A stretch of 27,199 nt of DNA, taken from contig DFIX01000029.1 of NCBI GenBank assembly GCA_002371495.1, forward strand, positions 1 to 27,199. The letters are read 5' to 3'. Below are positions 1 to 6,897 of the stretch, piece after piece. Position 1 is the first letter of the stretch. Each line of letters starts with the position of its first letter. The notes below the pieces were generated by a model. The model did no database searches and was not told the DNA's origin. It saw only the letters and a list, made by a program, of their open reading frames with translations. Source of the DNA: Eggerthellaceae bacterium UBA3686 (GTDB taxonomy: Bacteria > Actinomycetota > Coriobacteriia > Coriobacteriales > Eggerthellaceae). Both the position numbers and the translations under genes were made by a program.

Positions 1-965
1 GGGTGGATGAAGCTCGTGAACAGCAGCCACACGCGCTTGCAGGCCACGCCCAAAACGACGAGCGCACTCGCGAGCACGACCATTCCACGTTTGGTGCGGT
101 TTTTGGCGATGGCGAGCACCAGGAACGGCACGAGCAGGCCGCCAATAATCTCGGCCCAGAAGAACGTGGCGGTCGCTCCGGTGAGCATCTCGGAAAGCGC
201 CACGGCCTCGCCAGCGCCCGGGTACGCCATGGTCAGAAGCTCGCAGCCGATGAAGAACGCGTCAACGCAGATGAAAGTGGCAAGCAGCTTGCCGAGCTTT
301 GCCAAGAGCTCATCTTCGAGCTTTATCGTGCCCATGCGATCGAGCAGCAGCAGGCCCAGGATGAGCAACGCCAGGCCACTGTCGAGCGCTGATGCCACGA
401 AGATGGGCGCCATGATGGCGGTGTACCAGGCACGGGCGATCTGCAGGCCGAAGATCCAGGCCGTCACGGAGTGCACGAGTATGGCTACGGGCAAGGCCAC
501 GTACGACAGCTTGCGCACCTTCTCCTCGTCGCCCTTCTGCATCCAGACCAGGTCAAGGATGTTGATGACGAGGTAGATCGTGATGATGCACATGTCCCAC
601 AGAAGCGGGCTCATAAAGTTCGGCCCCGTGAACATGCGCCAGACGCGCGCTATTCCGCCGAGGTCGACGAGCACGAGCATGCCGGCCACGCAAATGCAGG
701 CCGTCGAGCAGATGACCGCCGGCTTGGCAACCGACTTGAACGACTCGATGCCAAACACGTGTGCCGAAGAGGCCACGATCAGGCCGCCGGCCGACAAGCC
801 GACGAACAGCATGAACGTGCAAATGTAGAGGCCCCATGAATTGGCGTTGGACATGCCGGTCACTGCCAGACCGTTCATGAGCTGGTAAATCCAGCATGCT
901 ATGCCGATGAGCACGAGCGCTCCGAACACGCCGAGCACGGGCTTTGTAAATCCCTTGGATTGCAT
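1..965 (-). CDS. NrfD/DmsC-type membrane subunit of molybdoenzyme (partial, C-terminus beyond window)
   Basis: Polytopic membrane protein that would anchor the upstream ferredoxin and molybdoenzyme and exchange electrons with the quinone pool. I translated it by hand: it starts MQSKGFTKPVLGVFGALVLI and stays open through about 320 codons to the window edge, ending at VWLLFTSFIH, so the 3' end is missing. It is a chain of hydrophobic helices with NrfD-like stretches such as FVGLSAGGLIVAS and VACKRVWLLF. The start ATG at 963-965 is preceded by AAAGGAG with good spacing. It is the third gene of a minus-strand operon and lies 81 nt after the ferredoxin gene; a hairpin occupies that gap. PsrC/NrfD is the closest named family; the quinone direction (oxidation or reduction) cannot be read from the sequence. 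Confidence 0.85.
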   Translation of the reverse strand, partial: MQSKGFTKPVLGVFGALVLIGIACWIYQLMNGLAVTGMSNANSWGLYICTFMLFVGLSAGGLIVASSAHVFGIESFKSVAKPAVICSTACICVAGMLVLVDLGGIARVWRMFTGPNFMSPLLWDMCIITIYLVINILDLVWMQKGDEEKVRKLSYVALPVAILVHSVTAWIFGLQIARAWYTAIMAPIFVASALDSGLALLILGLLLLDRMGTIKLEDELLAKLGKLLATFICVDAFFIGCELLTMAYPGAGEAVALSEMLTGATATFFWAEIIGGLLVPFLVLAIAKNRTKRGMVVLASALVVLGVACKRVWLLFTSFIH

Positions 966-1000
966 GAACAATCTCCTTTCAGAGTAATGAGCTTTGAGAA

Positions 1001-1033
1001 ATGTGTAAAAAGGGTCAGACCCCTTTTTCACAT
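1001..1033. repeat. REP-like imperfect palindrome between the ferredoxin and NrfD genes
   Basis: The core GGGTC-A-GACCC is a perfect dyad. It extends outward through A5/T5 and ATGTG/CACAT with single-base bulges, giving a stem of about 15 pairs. It sits inside the operon between cistrons 2 and 3, so in mRNA it would fold as an intercistronic hairpin. On the transcribed strand no uninterrupted terminal U run follows the full stem. Such palindromes are typical of REP sequences; whether copies occur elsewhere in the genome cannot be seen here. Confidence 0.6.
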
Positions 1034-1046
1034 TTTTCCGCCGCGC

Positions 1047-1664
1047 TTACGCGAAGTAGAAGACCTGCGGGCGCGTGCCCTTGTCCTCGAGCAGGATGCG
1101 GACGTTCTTCTCGCGCTTCAGGCGCGAAATCTCGGAGTTCGGGTCGTCCAAGTCGCCGAACACGCGCGCCTTCGTCGGGCAGCACATGACGCACATGGGC
1201 GCGTCGCCGTCGTCGGTGCGCTCCTTGCACAGCGTGCACTTCTCCATGATGCCGCGTCCGCGCTCGGGCACGCGCGCATCGCCGTAGTTGAAGCCGGGGT
1301 CGCGCACGGGCTCGGCCCAGTTGAAGGTGCGGGCGTTGTAGGGGCAGGCGGCCATGCACATGCGGCAGCCGATGCACTTGTCGTAATCGATCTCGACGCG
1401 GCCCATCTCGTCTTTGTAGGTGGCGCCGGTGGGGCACACCTTCTGGCAGGCGGGGTTCTCGCAGTGCTGGCAGGCGATGGGCAGGAAATGCCGTTCCAGG
1501 TTGGGATAGGTCCCCTCGGCCCCGTTCACGGAGTCGCAGCCTTCAGTCAGCACGCGGTTCCAGAGCATGCCCATGGGCACGTTGTTCTGCATTTTGCAGG
1601 CATTGGCACACGTCTGGCAGCCGATGCAGCGATCAGGGTTGATTGCAATTGCAAGCTTGGTCAT
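1047..1664 (-). CDS. 4Fe-4S ferredoxin electron-transfer subunit (DmsB-like)
   Basis: A 205-residue iron-sulfur subunit that carries electrons between the molybdenum subunit and the NrfD membrane subunit. Four cysteine clusters are visible: CIGCQTCANACK near the N-terminus (C13, C16, C19, C23), CQHCENPACQKVCP, CIGCRMCMAACP, and a wider CTLCKERTDDGDAPMCVMCC. This is the DmsB/NrfC/PsrB layout and implies four [4Fe-4S] clusters. There is no signal peptide, as expected for a subunit exported by hitch-hiking with the Tat partner. It starts 10 nt after the molybdoenzyme stop codon, so the two are surely co-transcribed. Length is normal for the family. Confidence 0.93.
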   Translation of the reverse strand: MTKLAIAINPDRCIGCQTCANACKMQNNVPMGMLWNRVLTEGCDSVNGAEGTYPNLERHFLPIACQHCENPACQKVCPTGATYKDEMGRVEIDYDKCIGCRMCMAACPYNARTFNWAEPVRDPGFNYGDARVPERGRGIMEKCTLCKERTDDGDAPMCVMCCPTKARVFGDLDDPNSEISRLKREKNVRILLEDKGTRPQVFYFA

Positions 1665-1674
1665 GTCGTATCAC

Positions 1675-4101
1675 CTAGGCCTTCCGAACTGCGACGAGCG
1701 TGTCGTTGAACGGCGTGACGCCACCCTTCATCAGGTCAACGCGGCGCTCGCGCATCTGATCATTCGTAACGGACTGCAGATGCCCGTCCTCCATGTTGCG
1801 TGCCCACGCGCCCTCGGTCGTGCGCAGCGAACCGGGATGCACCGACTCGTTTGCCACGACTTGGCACTTGAACGAACCGCGGTCGTTGTAGACCTCGACC
1901 TTGTCGCGATCGGCGATGCCGGCGGCGGCCATGTCGGATGGATTCATCTCGACGTACGCATCGAAGAACTGGTTGATCCATTTGGAGTCGTAATACATCG
2001 AATGGATGAAGAAGCGGCTGCGCGTCTGGGTCAGCTGGAACGGGAACTGCTCGCGCGCAGGGTTCTCGTCGTAGACCTCAATGGGCTCTTCCCACGTCGG
2101 AAGCGCCTGGTCCCATTTGAGCATTTTCTCGTAGTACACGTCCAGGCGCCCGGACTCGGTGGCGTACACCTGGTCTGCAAAGCCGATGCGGGGCTTCTCG
2201 ATACCCTGGAACGGCAGGATGCCGTTGTGCTCGAGCAACATGTCGAGCGTGTAGCCTGCCAGGTTCTCGGCCTCGTTCTTGTCGACCTGATGGCGCACCA
2301 GCTCGACTTGGCTCTTGGGCAGAACGTCGGCCACGCCTACGGCACGCGCAATTTCGGTCATGATCTGGAAATCCGTCTTGGATTCGAACAGCGGGTCGAT
2401 GCCGCGCTCCTGAATCATGATGTGGTTTGCAGCGCACTTTACGTCGCCGACTTCCTCGGGGCACTCGAACTTCGAGCACGAAGGCAGCACGATGTCGCAG
2501 AACTTGATGGAATCGTTGTTGTAGATGTCGATGCCCAGCACGAAGTCGAGCCCCTTCAACCACTCGGCCGTCAGGTTCATGTTGGCGAAGAACTGTTGCA
2601 GAGTGTTGCCCACCGAGATGACAGCATGGATGTTGTTGGGCTGCGTGCGGAAATCGTAAGCGTACATCTCGGGCTCGGCTGCTTTCATGTCATCAGGCAG
2701 CGGCCAGCTTGCAAGCTTGGCGGAGTAGCCGCGGCCACCATGCATGCTGCCGACGGCCTTGCCAGGTGCGCCGATGTTTCCGGTCAGGGCAACCATGATG
2801 CCCACCGCATGCCCCAGCACGTCAGCGTTTGCGTATTTGTCAGCGCCGCCCATGCCCAGGCCCAACATCGAAGCGCCGCTCGTCGCATAGCGCTCGGCAA
2901 TGTAGACGAGGTCCTCGGTCGGAATGCCGGTCCTCTCGGATGCCCATTCGATGGTGTAGGGCTGCTGGCTCTCTTTGATGGCCTCGAAAACGGTCTTGTA
3001 GCTAGAGGCGCCCTTGACGCCCTCGACCGTCAGAGCGGGCTCGACTTTCTCGCCATCGTAAGGCTGAATCGACTTCGTTTTCGTATCCCACACGACGAAC
3101 GGGTCGAAGGTCACGGTCTCGCCGGTCTTCTCGTCCTTGCTCTCGCGCGGTTTGGTTCCCGAAACCTCTTCCCAACGAAGCAGGGTTCCGTCTTTCTTGA
3201 GCAGATACGGCATCGAGGTATGCGCCAGCACGAACTCCTCGTCGTAGAGCTCGTTGTCGAGGATGTGGCTGACCATGCCCAAATACATGGCTGCATCGGT
3301 GCCCGGCTTGATGGGGATCCACTTATGCGCCTTGCTGGCGGTTGTGCTGAAGTGCGGGTCGACGACCACGAGCTCGACCCCTGCTGCCAATGCATCAAGC
3401 AAATTGCGCGCCTGCATCATGCCGGTCTCGCAGAAGTTATGGCCGTTGATCATAATGAACTTCGAGTTGACCATGTCGCGCGTCTCGTTAGTGCACGCAT
3501 AGAAGCCGTTGCCCGCCTTCATCGGGTCAAGGCCGTTGCCGATACCGATGTCGATACCGGGCTCCTCCATCTCGGAAGCACCGAGCAGCGCCGGCAGCAT
3601 ACCCATGCGAGGCTCGCTCGAGTAGGACACATATACGGCCTCTTTACCATATTTGTCCCATATGGCCTTAATCTGGTCTCCGACCTCCTTCATGGCCTCG
3701 TCCCAGCTGATGGACTCGAAGTTGCCCTCGCCACGTTCGCCCACTCGGCGCAGCGGCGTCTGCAGGCGAGTCTCGCCATAGATGTGCGAAATCTCGGAAA
3801 TGCCACGGGCGCAGCACATCGAATACTCTGCTTCGAGTGCATCATTCGGCTCGACCTTGGCCAAGCGACCGTCGCGAATGGTGCACTTCAGGCTGCAATT
3901 GCCGTTGCACAAAGACTGATGGAACGTATAGGTGATGCGCTCCTCGGGCTCGGCCACAGCCTGCGTCGGTGCCAGCCACGAACTGGTAGTCGCCATACCG
4001 CCCGCCGTTACGCCCACGGCACCTGCCACGGCAGCGGCTTTAACAAAACTGCGTCGCGTCATGGTCGCGCCGCCGAGTGAACGTGCATTGGTTTGGTTCA
4101 T
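1675..4101 (-). CDS. Tat-exported molybdopterin-dependent oxidoreductase catalytic subunit (DMSO reductase superfamily)
   Basis: An 808-residue catalytic subunit carrying bis-MGD molybdenum and one [4Fe-4S] cluster. I chose the ATG at 4101 (MNQTNARSLG) because GAAGGGGG lies just upstream; an in-frame ATG at 4128 would add nine residues but has a weaker ribosome site. The Tat leader reads TRRSFVKAAAVAG, with export predicted near residue 50. The N-terminal cluster motif is C65-X3-C69-X3-C73 with C96/C97 about 23 residues later. Further on lie the superfamily signatures IMINGHNFCETG and the C-terminal molydopterin-dinucleotide domain (EVYNDRGSF, near residue 740). Substrate is unknown: the motif resembles DMSO-reductase-like enzymes more than the catechol dehydroxylases I recall, but this is not decisive. 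I could not assign the Mo-ligand residue. Confidence 0.93.
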   Translation of the reverse strand: MNQTNARSLGGATMTRRSFVKAAAVAGAVGVTAGGMATTSSWLAPTQAVAEPEERITYTFHQSLCNGNCSLKCTIRDGRLAKVEPNDALEAEYSMCCARGISEISHIYGETRLQTPLRRVGERGEGNFESISWDEAMKEVGDQIKAIWDKYGKEAVYVSYSSEPRMGMLPALLGASEMEEPGIDIGIGNGLDPMKAGNGFYACTNETRDMVNSKFIMINGHNFCETGMMQARNLLDALAAGVELVVVDPHFSTTASKAHKWIPIKPGTDAAMYLGMVSHILDNELYDEEFVLAHTSMPYLLKKDGTLLRWEEVSGTKPRESKDEKTGETVTFDPFVVWDTKTKSIQPYDGEKVEPALTVEGVKGASSYKTVFEAIKESQQPYTIEWASERTGIPTEDLVYIAERYATSGASMLGLGMGGADKYANADVLGHAVGIMVALTGNIGAPGKAVGSMHGGRGYSAKLASWPLPDDMKAAEPEMYAYDFRTQPNNIHAVISVGNTLQQFFANMNLTAEWLKGLDFVLGIDIYNNDSIKFCDIVLPSCSKFECPEEVGDVKCAANHIMIQERGIDPLFESKTDFQIMTEIARAVGVADVLPKSQVELVRHQVDKNEAENLAGYTLDMLLEHNGILPFQGIEKPRIGFADQVYATESGRLDVYYEKMLKWDQALPTWEEPIEVYDENPAREQFPFQLTQTRSRFFIHSMYYDSKWINQFFDAYVEMNPSDMAAAGIADRDKVEVYNDRGSFKCQVVANESVHPGSLRTTEGAWARNMEDGHLQSVTNDQMRERRVDLMKGGVTPFNDTLVAVRKA

Positions 4102-4156
4102 GAAATCCCCCTTCTTGCTCCTCGTCATTCACCCTGCAAAAAAGGGTATAGTGGTT

Positions 4157-4203
4157 CTATCCGTAACACTACGGACAGAAACGGACTAGTAAATACGGAC
4201 AGA
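4157..4203. promoter_or_regulatory. Array of TACGGAYAG boxes between the molybdoenzyme operon and the MocR-type gene
   Basis: Three copies are visible: an inverted one at 4157-4165 (CTATCCGTA), and direct ones at 4170-4178 and 4194-4202 (TACGGACAG), the two direct copies 24 bp apart. A partial copy (AACGGACTA) sits at 4180-4188. The first two form the perfect dyad CCGTA-acac-TACGG. MocR regulators are known to bind combinations of direct and inverted repeats next to their own divergent promoters, so the adjacent MocR protein is the obvious candidate ligand; that assignment is inference. Confidence 0.6.
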
Positions 4204-4225
4204 TTGAAATTCAAACGAAGGAGAC

Positions 4226-4246
4226 CCGCCGCTGCGAAAGCGGCGG
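4226..4246 (+). promoter_or_regulatory. GC-rich hairpin in the 5' leader of the MocR-type gene
   Basis: CCGCCGCT-GCGAA-AGCGGCGG is a perfect 8-bp stem with a five-base loop. It lies about 25 nt before the start codon and is flanked by two near-identical purine tracts (TCAAACGAAGGAG before it, TCAAACGAGGAGG after it), of which only the second is correctly spaced from the ATG at 4271. No U run follows, so it is unlikely to terminate transcription; it may affect translation or message stability. Confidence 0.55.
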
Positions 4247-4270
4247 ATCGTCAAACGAGGAGGATCGCCG

Positions 4271-5734
4271 ATGGCTGCAAAGCGCCGAGTAGACCTTATG
4301 CTTCATGTAGACAACTCGTCTTCGGTGCCGCTCTACCAGCAAGTGTACGAGCAGATCAGCAGCGCCATTCTAACGGGCTCGCTCGCAGCTGGCGACAAGC
4401 TTACCTCGATACGCAAACTATCTGCCGACATCGGCGTCTCGCATACGACGGTCGAACAAGCGTATCTGCAGTTGGCAACCGAAGGCCTGGTTGCCAACGT
4501 CCCCCGTTCAGGATTTGTCGTCGAGCGCATCGACACCGAATACGCGGCCCTGCCCCGAACCGTCAACAACCAGGCGCTCGAACACGCGCGCGAAAACCGG
4601 AACCGCGACGCCTTTTTCGCCGAGAACAAAACGGGTGGTGAGGTCAGGTTCGATTTCTCGTACGCGAACCTGCAGCCCGATTCTTTCCCCGTCGATACTT
4701 GGCGCAAGCTCACGAACGACGTTCTGTACCGAGCCCACTGCCCCGAGCTCGCACGCTACAGCAGCACTGACGAGCCCAACGCGCTGCGCGACGAGCTGGC
4801 GCGCTATCTGGCACGAGTTCGCGGGGTAAGCTGCCATCCCGAACAGGTCATACCGCAAGCCGGAACGAGCGATGCCCTTGCGACGCTCTTTCAGCTCTTC
4901 GACCCCGGCCGCGATGTGCTCGGGATGGAAGAGCCCGGTTATTCGACTGTCCACGAAGTGGCCCGAAGGCTCGGCTTCAGCATGGTGCCGCTTCCTTCCG
5001 ACCAGGGTACCGAGGCGTTCCTTGCGGCATTGGACGAACAGAGGCCCTCGATCATCTTCACGACGCCTTCTCATCAGTTCCCAACCGGAACGCTTCTGCC
5101 GTTCGATGCGCGCACGCGGCTGCTGCGCTGGGCCGAAGCTAACGACGCCTACATCATCGAAGACGACAGCTGCAATGAATTCCGTTATACGACCAGGCCT
5201 ATCCCCTCGCTGCAATCGCTCGATGCCTATGGACGCGTTATATATATGTGCAACGTCTCGAAAGTGCTGTCGCCTTCGCTGCGCATTGCCTACCTGGTGC
5301 TTCCGCCCACATTGCTCGCCCGCTTCTGGGATCGCTTTAATTTTGCGCATCCGAACGTATCATGGCTCGACCAGGAGGTCCTTGCGCGGTTTATCGCCGA
5401 AGGCCACTGGGACTCGCACGTGCGCAAAACCGCCAAAGGAAACCATCTGCGCCACGACGAGCTCATGCGCTGTTTGCGGGAGGGCTTCGGCGGCACGATC
5501 GGCATCTCCGGCGTCGATACGGGCATGCACCTGTACGTCACCGTTCGCAACGGTATGAGCCAGCAGGATCTGCTGGCCAGCGCGCTCGAGCAGAACGTGA
5601 AAGTATATGGCACGTCGCGCATGTGGTTCAGCAAGCCCGCACCCGAAAACAATATCATGATCGGATTTTCCGCCATCGCGCTCTCGGATATCGAACCGGG
5701 AGTGACGGCGCTAAAGCAGGCATGGCTTGCGTGA
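4271..5734 (+). CDS. MocR-family transcriptional regulator (GntR-type wHTH fused to aminotransferase class I domain)
   Basis: A 487-residue regulator. Residues ~10-80 form a GntR winged helix (VPLYQQVYEQISSAIL, then SIRKLSADIGVSHTTVEQAY and EGLVANVPRSGFVV). The rest is a fold-type I PLP-dependent aminotransferase domain, with the PLP-lysine region VSKVLSPSLRIAYLV and DEPNALRDELARYL upstream. In this family the aminotransferase part senses PLP or an amino compound and is not a working enzyme. The start is supported by GAGGAGGA upstream. It is transcribed divergently from the molybdoenzyme operon, which makes it the likely local regulator. The effector is unknown. Confidence 0.93.
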   Translation: MAAKRRVDLMLHVDNSSSVPLYQQVYEQISSAILTGSLAAGDKLTSIRKLSADIGVSHTTVEQAYLQLATEGLVANVPRSGFVVERIDTEYAALPRTVNNQALEHARENRNRDAFFAENKTGGEVRFDFSYANLQPDSFPVDTWRKLTNDVLYRAHCPELARYSSTDEPNALRDELARYLARVRGVSCHPEQVIPQAGTSDALATLFQLFDPGRDVLGMEEPGYSTVHEVARRLGFSMVPLPSDQGTEAFLAALDEQRPSIIFTTPSHQFPTGTLLPFDARTRLLRWAEANDAYIIEDDSCNEFRYTTRPIPSLQSLDAYGRVIYMCNVSKVLSPSLRIAYLVLPPTLLARFWDRFNFAHPNVSWLDQEVLARFIAEGHWDSHVRKTAKGNHLRHDELMRCLREGFGGTIGISGVDTGMHLYVTVRNGMSQQDLLASALEQNVKVYGTSRMWFSKPAPENNIMIGFSAIALSDIEPGVTALKQAWLA

Positions 5735-5739
5735 AACGC

Positions 5740-5760
5740 AGATGCCGGCTACCGGCGTCT
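5740..5760. terminator. Hairpin between convergent MocR and TorD genes
   Basis: AGATGCCGG-CTA-CCGGCGTCT forms a 9-bp stem (one G.T) immediately after the MocR stop and before the convergent TorD stop. Its position suits a bidirectional terminator, but no U tract follows on either strand, so the call is weak. Confidence 0.4.
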
Positions 5761-5763
5761 CGC

Positions 5764-6423
5764 CTATGCGAGCGTTTGCAGAAGCGCCTTCGCAAGCTGC
5801 AGCAAGCCGGCAATGTAGCCGCCGCGAGCGGTTTCGTCCACCGCGACGATAAGCCGATCGATCCAGCCCAGCGGATGCTCGTTCACGAAGGCTGCCAACG
5901 TATCTGGCGCGGCGGCAGCTTCGGCGCCCTCGTCGGCGGCGGCCTCAGCGGGCGATTCGGCTATGCGCGTGCACAGCACCGACGCGTACAGAAGCTCGAT
6001 GCCGATGTGGTCTGCGTACTGGTTGTTCTCATTGGAAACCTCGAGCCCGGCCTCGCGCAGCAGGCGCTGCATGGCAAACGTCGGCTCGCCGAAACCCACC
6101 GTGGCCCCCTCGCCGCGATGCATGGTCTCCCAGGGGGCGGCAGCCGGGCGCGGCGGCCCTACGAACAGCTTCGTGTATTCGACCGATGCGCGTTGCACGG
6201 GATCTTGCCCGCCCTCGGCATACGCTTGGGCGTCTTTTGCGTAACCCTCGAGCGCTTCGAGCGCTTTCGCAACATCGCCATCGTTGAAGTCGGGAAAACC
6301 CGCCCAGAACTCGGGCTCGAGCCCCACCGTTCCCGTTTGGTTCATCGGCGCGAGCAGCGAATTGCCCACGAAAGCTAGCGCCTCGGCGTAGTTGACCCAA
6401 TCTTCTTTGTTGCGCTCTGTCAT
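5764..6423 (-). CDS. TorD/DmsD-family molybdoenzyme maturation chaperone
   Basis: A 219-residue cytoplasmic chaperone. It would bind the Tat leader of the molybdoenzyme encoded nearby, hold back export and help cofactor insertion. Family signatures are present: EYTKLFVGPPRPAAAPWETM in the middle and YADHIGIELLYASVL in the following helix. An alanine/glutamate-rich insert (AAADEGAEAAAAP) follows that helix. It is in the same orientation as the molybdoenzyme operon but separated from it by the MocR gene, so it probably has its own promoter. Length is normal for the family. Confidence 0.9.
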   Translation of the reverse strand: MTERNKEDWVNYAEALAFVGNSLLAPMNQTGTVGLEPEFWAGFPDFNDGDVAKALEALEGYAKDAQAYAEGGQDPVQRASVEYTKLFVGPPRPAAAPWETMHRGEGATVGFGEPTFAMQRLLREAGLEVSNENNQYADHIGIELLYASVLCTRIAESPAEAAADEGAEAAAAPDTLAAFVNEHPLGWIDRLIVAVDETARGGYIAGLLQLAKALLQTLA

Positions 6424-6550
6424 GCTGTGCTCCGTTTCGATGCTTGCGGAAAGACGGACGACCTGTCATCTTCGTTCGCAATCATGATACCGAATCAATC
6501 GCCGAAAAACCTCTAAACAAGCCACGAACCATTCCTTGGAAGAACGAGTC

Positions 6551-6805
6551 CTACAGCAAATCCGCAAGCACGCTCGCATCGCGCGCGGCAATTCCGGCCA
6601 CCATGCGCGAGAACGGCGCGTAGAACCCGTCCTCGTACTCGCGCGCTACGGTATCGGCAAACTTTCTTACCCATTTAAGCAGGTGATCGCGAAGAAACGC
6701 TTGCGACCGGCCCAGCGTCTCGCTCCAAGCGCAATCCCCTGCCGCATGCTCGTCTTGCGCCTTGACCGCCAGTTTGGCCAAGAAGTCAAGCTCGGTCCCG
6801 ATGAA
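6551..6805 (-). pseudogene. C-terminal remnant of a second TorD-family chaperone
   Basis: About 84 codons ending in a genuine TAG at 6551-6553. The remnant begins at IGTELDFLAKL, which aligns with the DHIGIELLY helix of the intact TorD next door. It continues through FLRDHLLKWVRKFADTV and DGFYAPFSRMVAGIA, both typical of the TorD C-terminal half. Homology stops abruptly near 6805; upstream the frame runs open into the hairpin and the antisense of the M23 gene without resembling TorD. The first two thirds of the gene are therefore gone. It indicates that this locus once held another molybdoenzyme with its own chaperone. Confidence 0.75.
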
Positions 6806-6811
6806 AAACAC

Positions 6812-6877
6812 AAGACAACGGGGACATCGGAGGATGTTGTCTGCTTCTGGAGGACAATATCCTCCTCCCGTTGTCTT
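6812..6877. repeat. 66-bp two-tier hairpin (REP/MITE-like) at the broken end of the torD remnant
   Basis: The outer arms AAGACAACGGG (6812-6822) and CCCGTTGTCTT (6867-6877) pair over 11 bp. The inner arms 6829-6841 (GGAGGATGTTGTC) and 6853-6865 (GACAATATCCTCC) pair over 13 bp with one G.T. The terminal loop is 11 nt. The two stems are separated by a 6-nt/1-nt internal loop. It begins within a few bases of where TorD homology ends and stops 7 bp before the -10 box of the M23 gene. Confidence 0.7.
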
Positions 6878-6883
6878 CTTACG

Positions 6884-6889
6884 TATAAT
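6884..6889 (+). promoter_or_regulatory. Perfect -10 box for the M23 peptidase gene
   Basis: TATAAT lies 8 bases before the GTG at 6898. A transcription start 6-7 nt downstream would fall at or next to the GTG, so the message may be leaderless or nearly so. No good -35 hexamer is visible; the -35 position falls inside the hairpin arm. Confidence 0.55.
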
Positions 6890-6897
6890 GAAGCGTT

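Noticed and set aside
1567..4080. An 837-codon open frame antisense to the molybdoenzyme
   Set aside because: No recognisable domain or credible ribosome site; long antisense frames are common in GC-rich genes, and the minus-strand protein is unmistakable.
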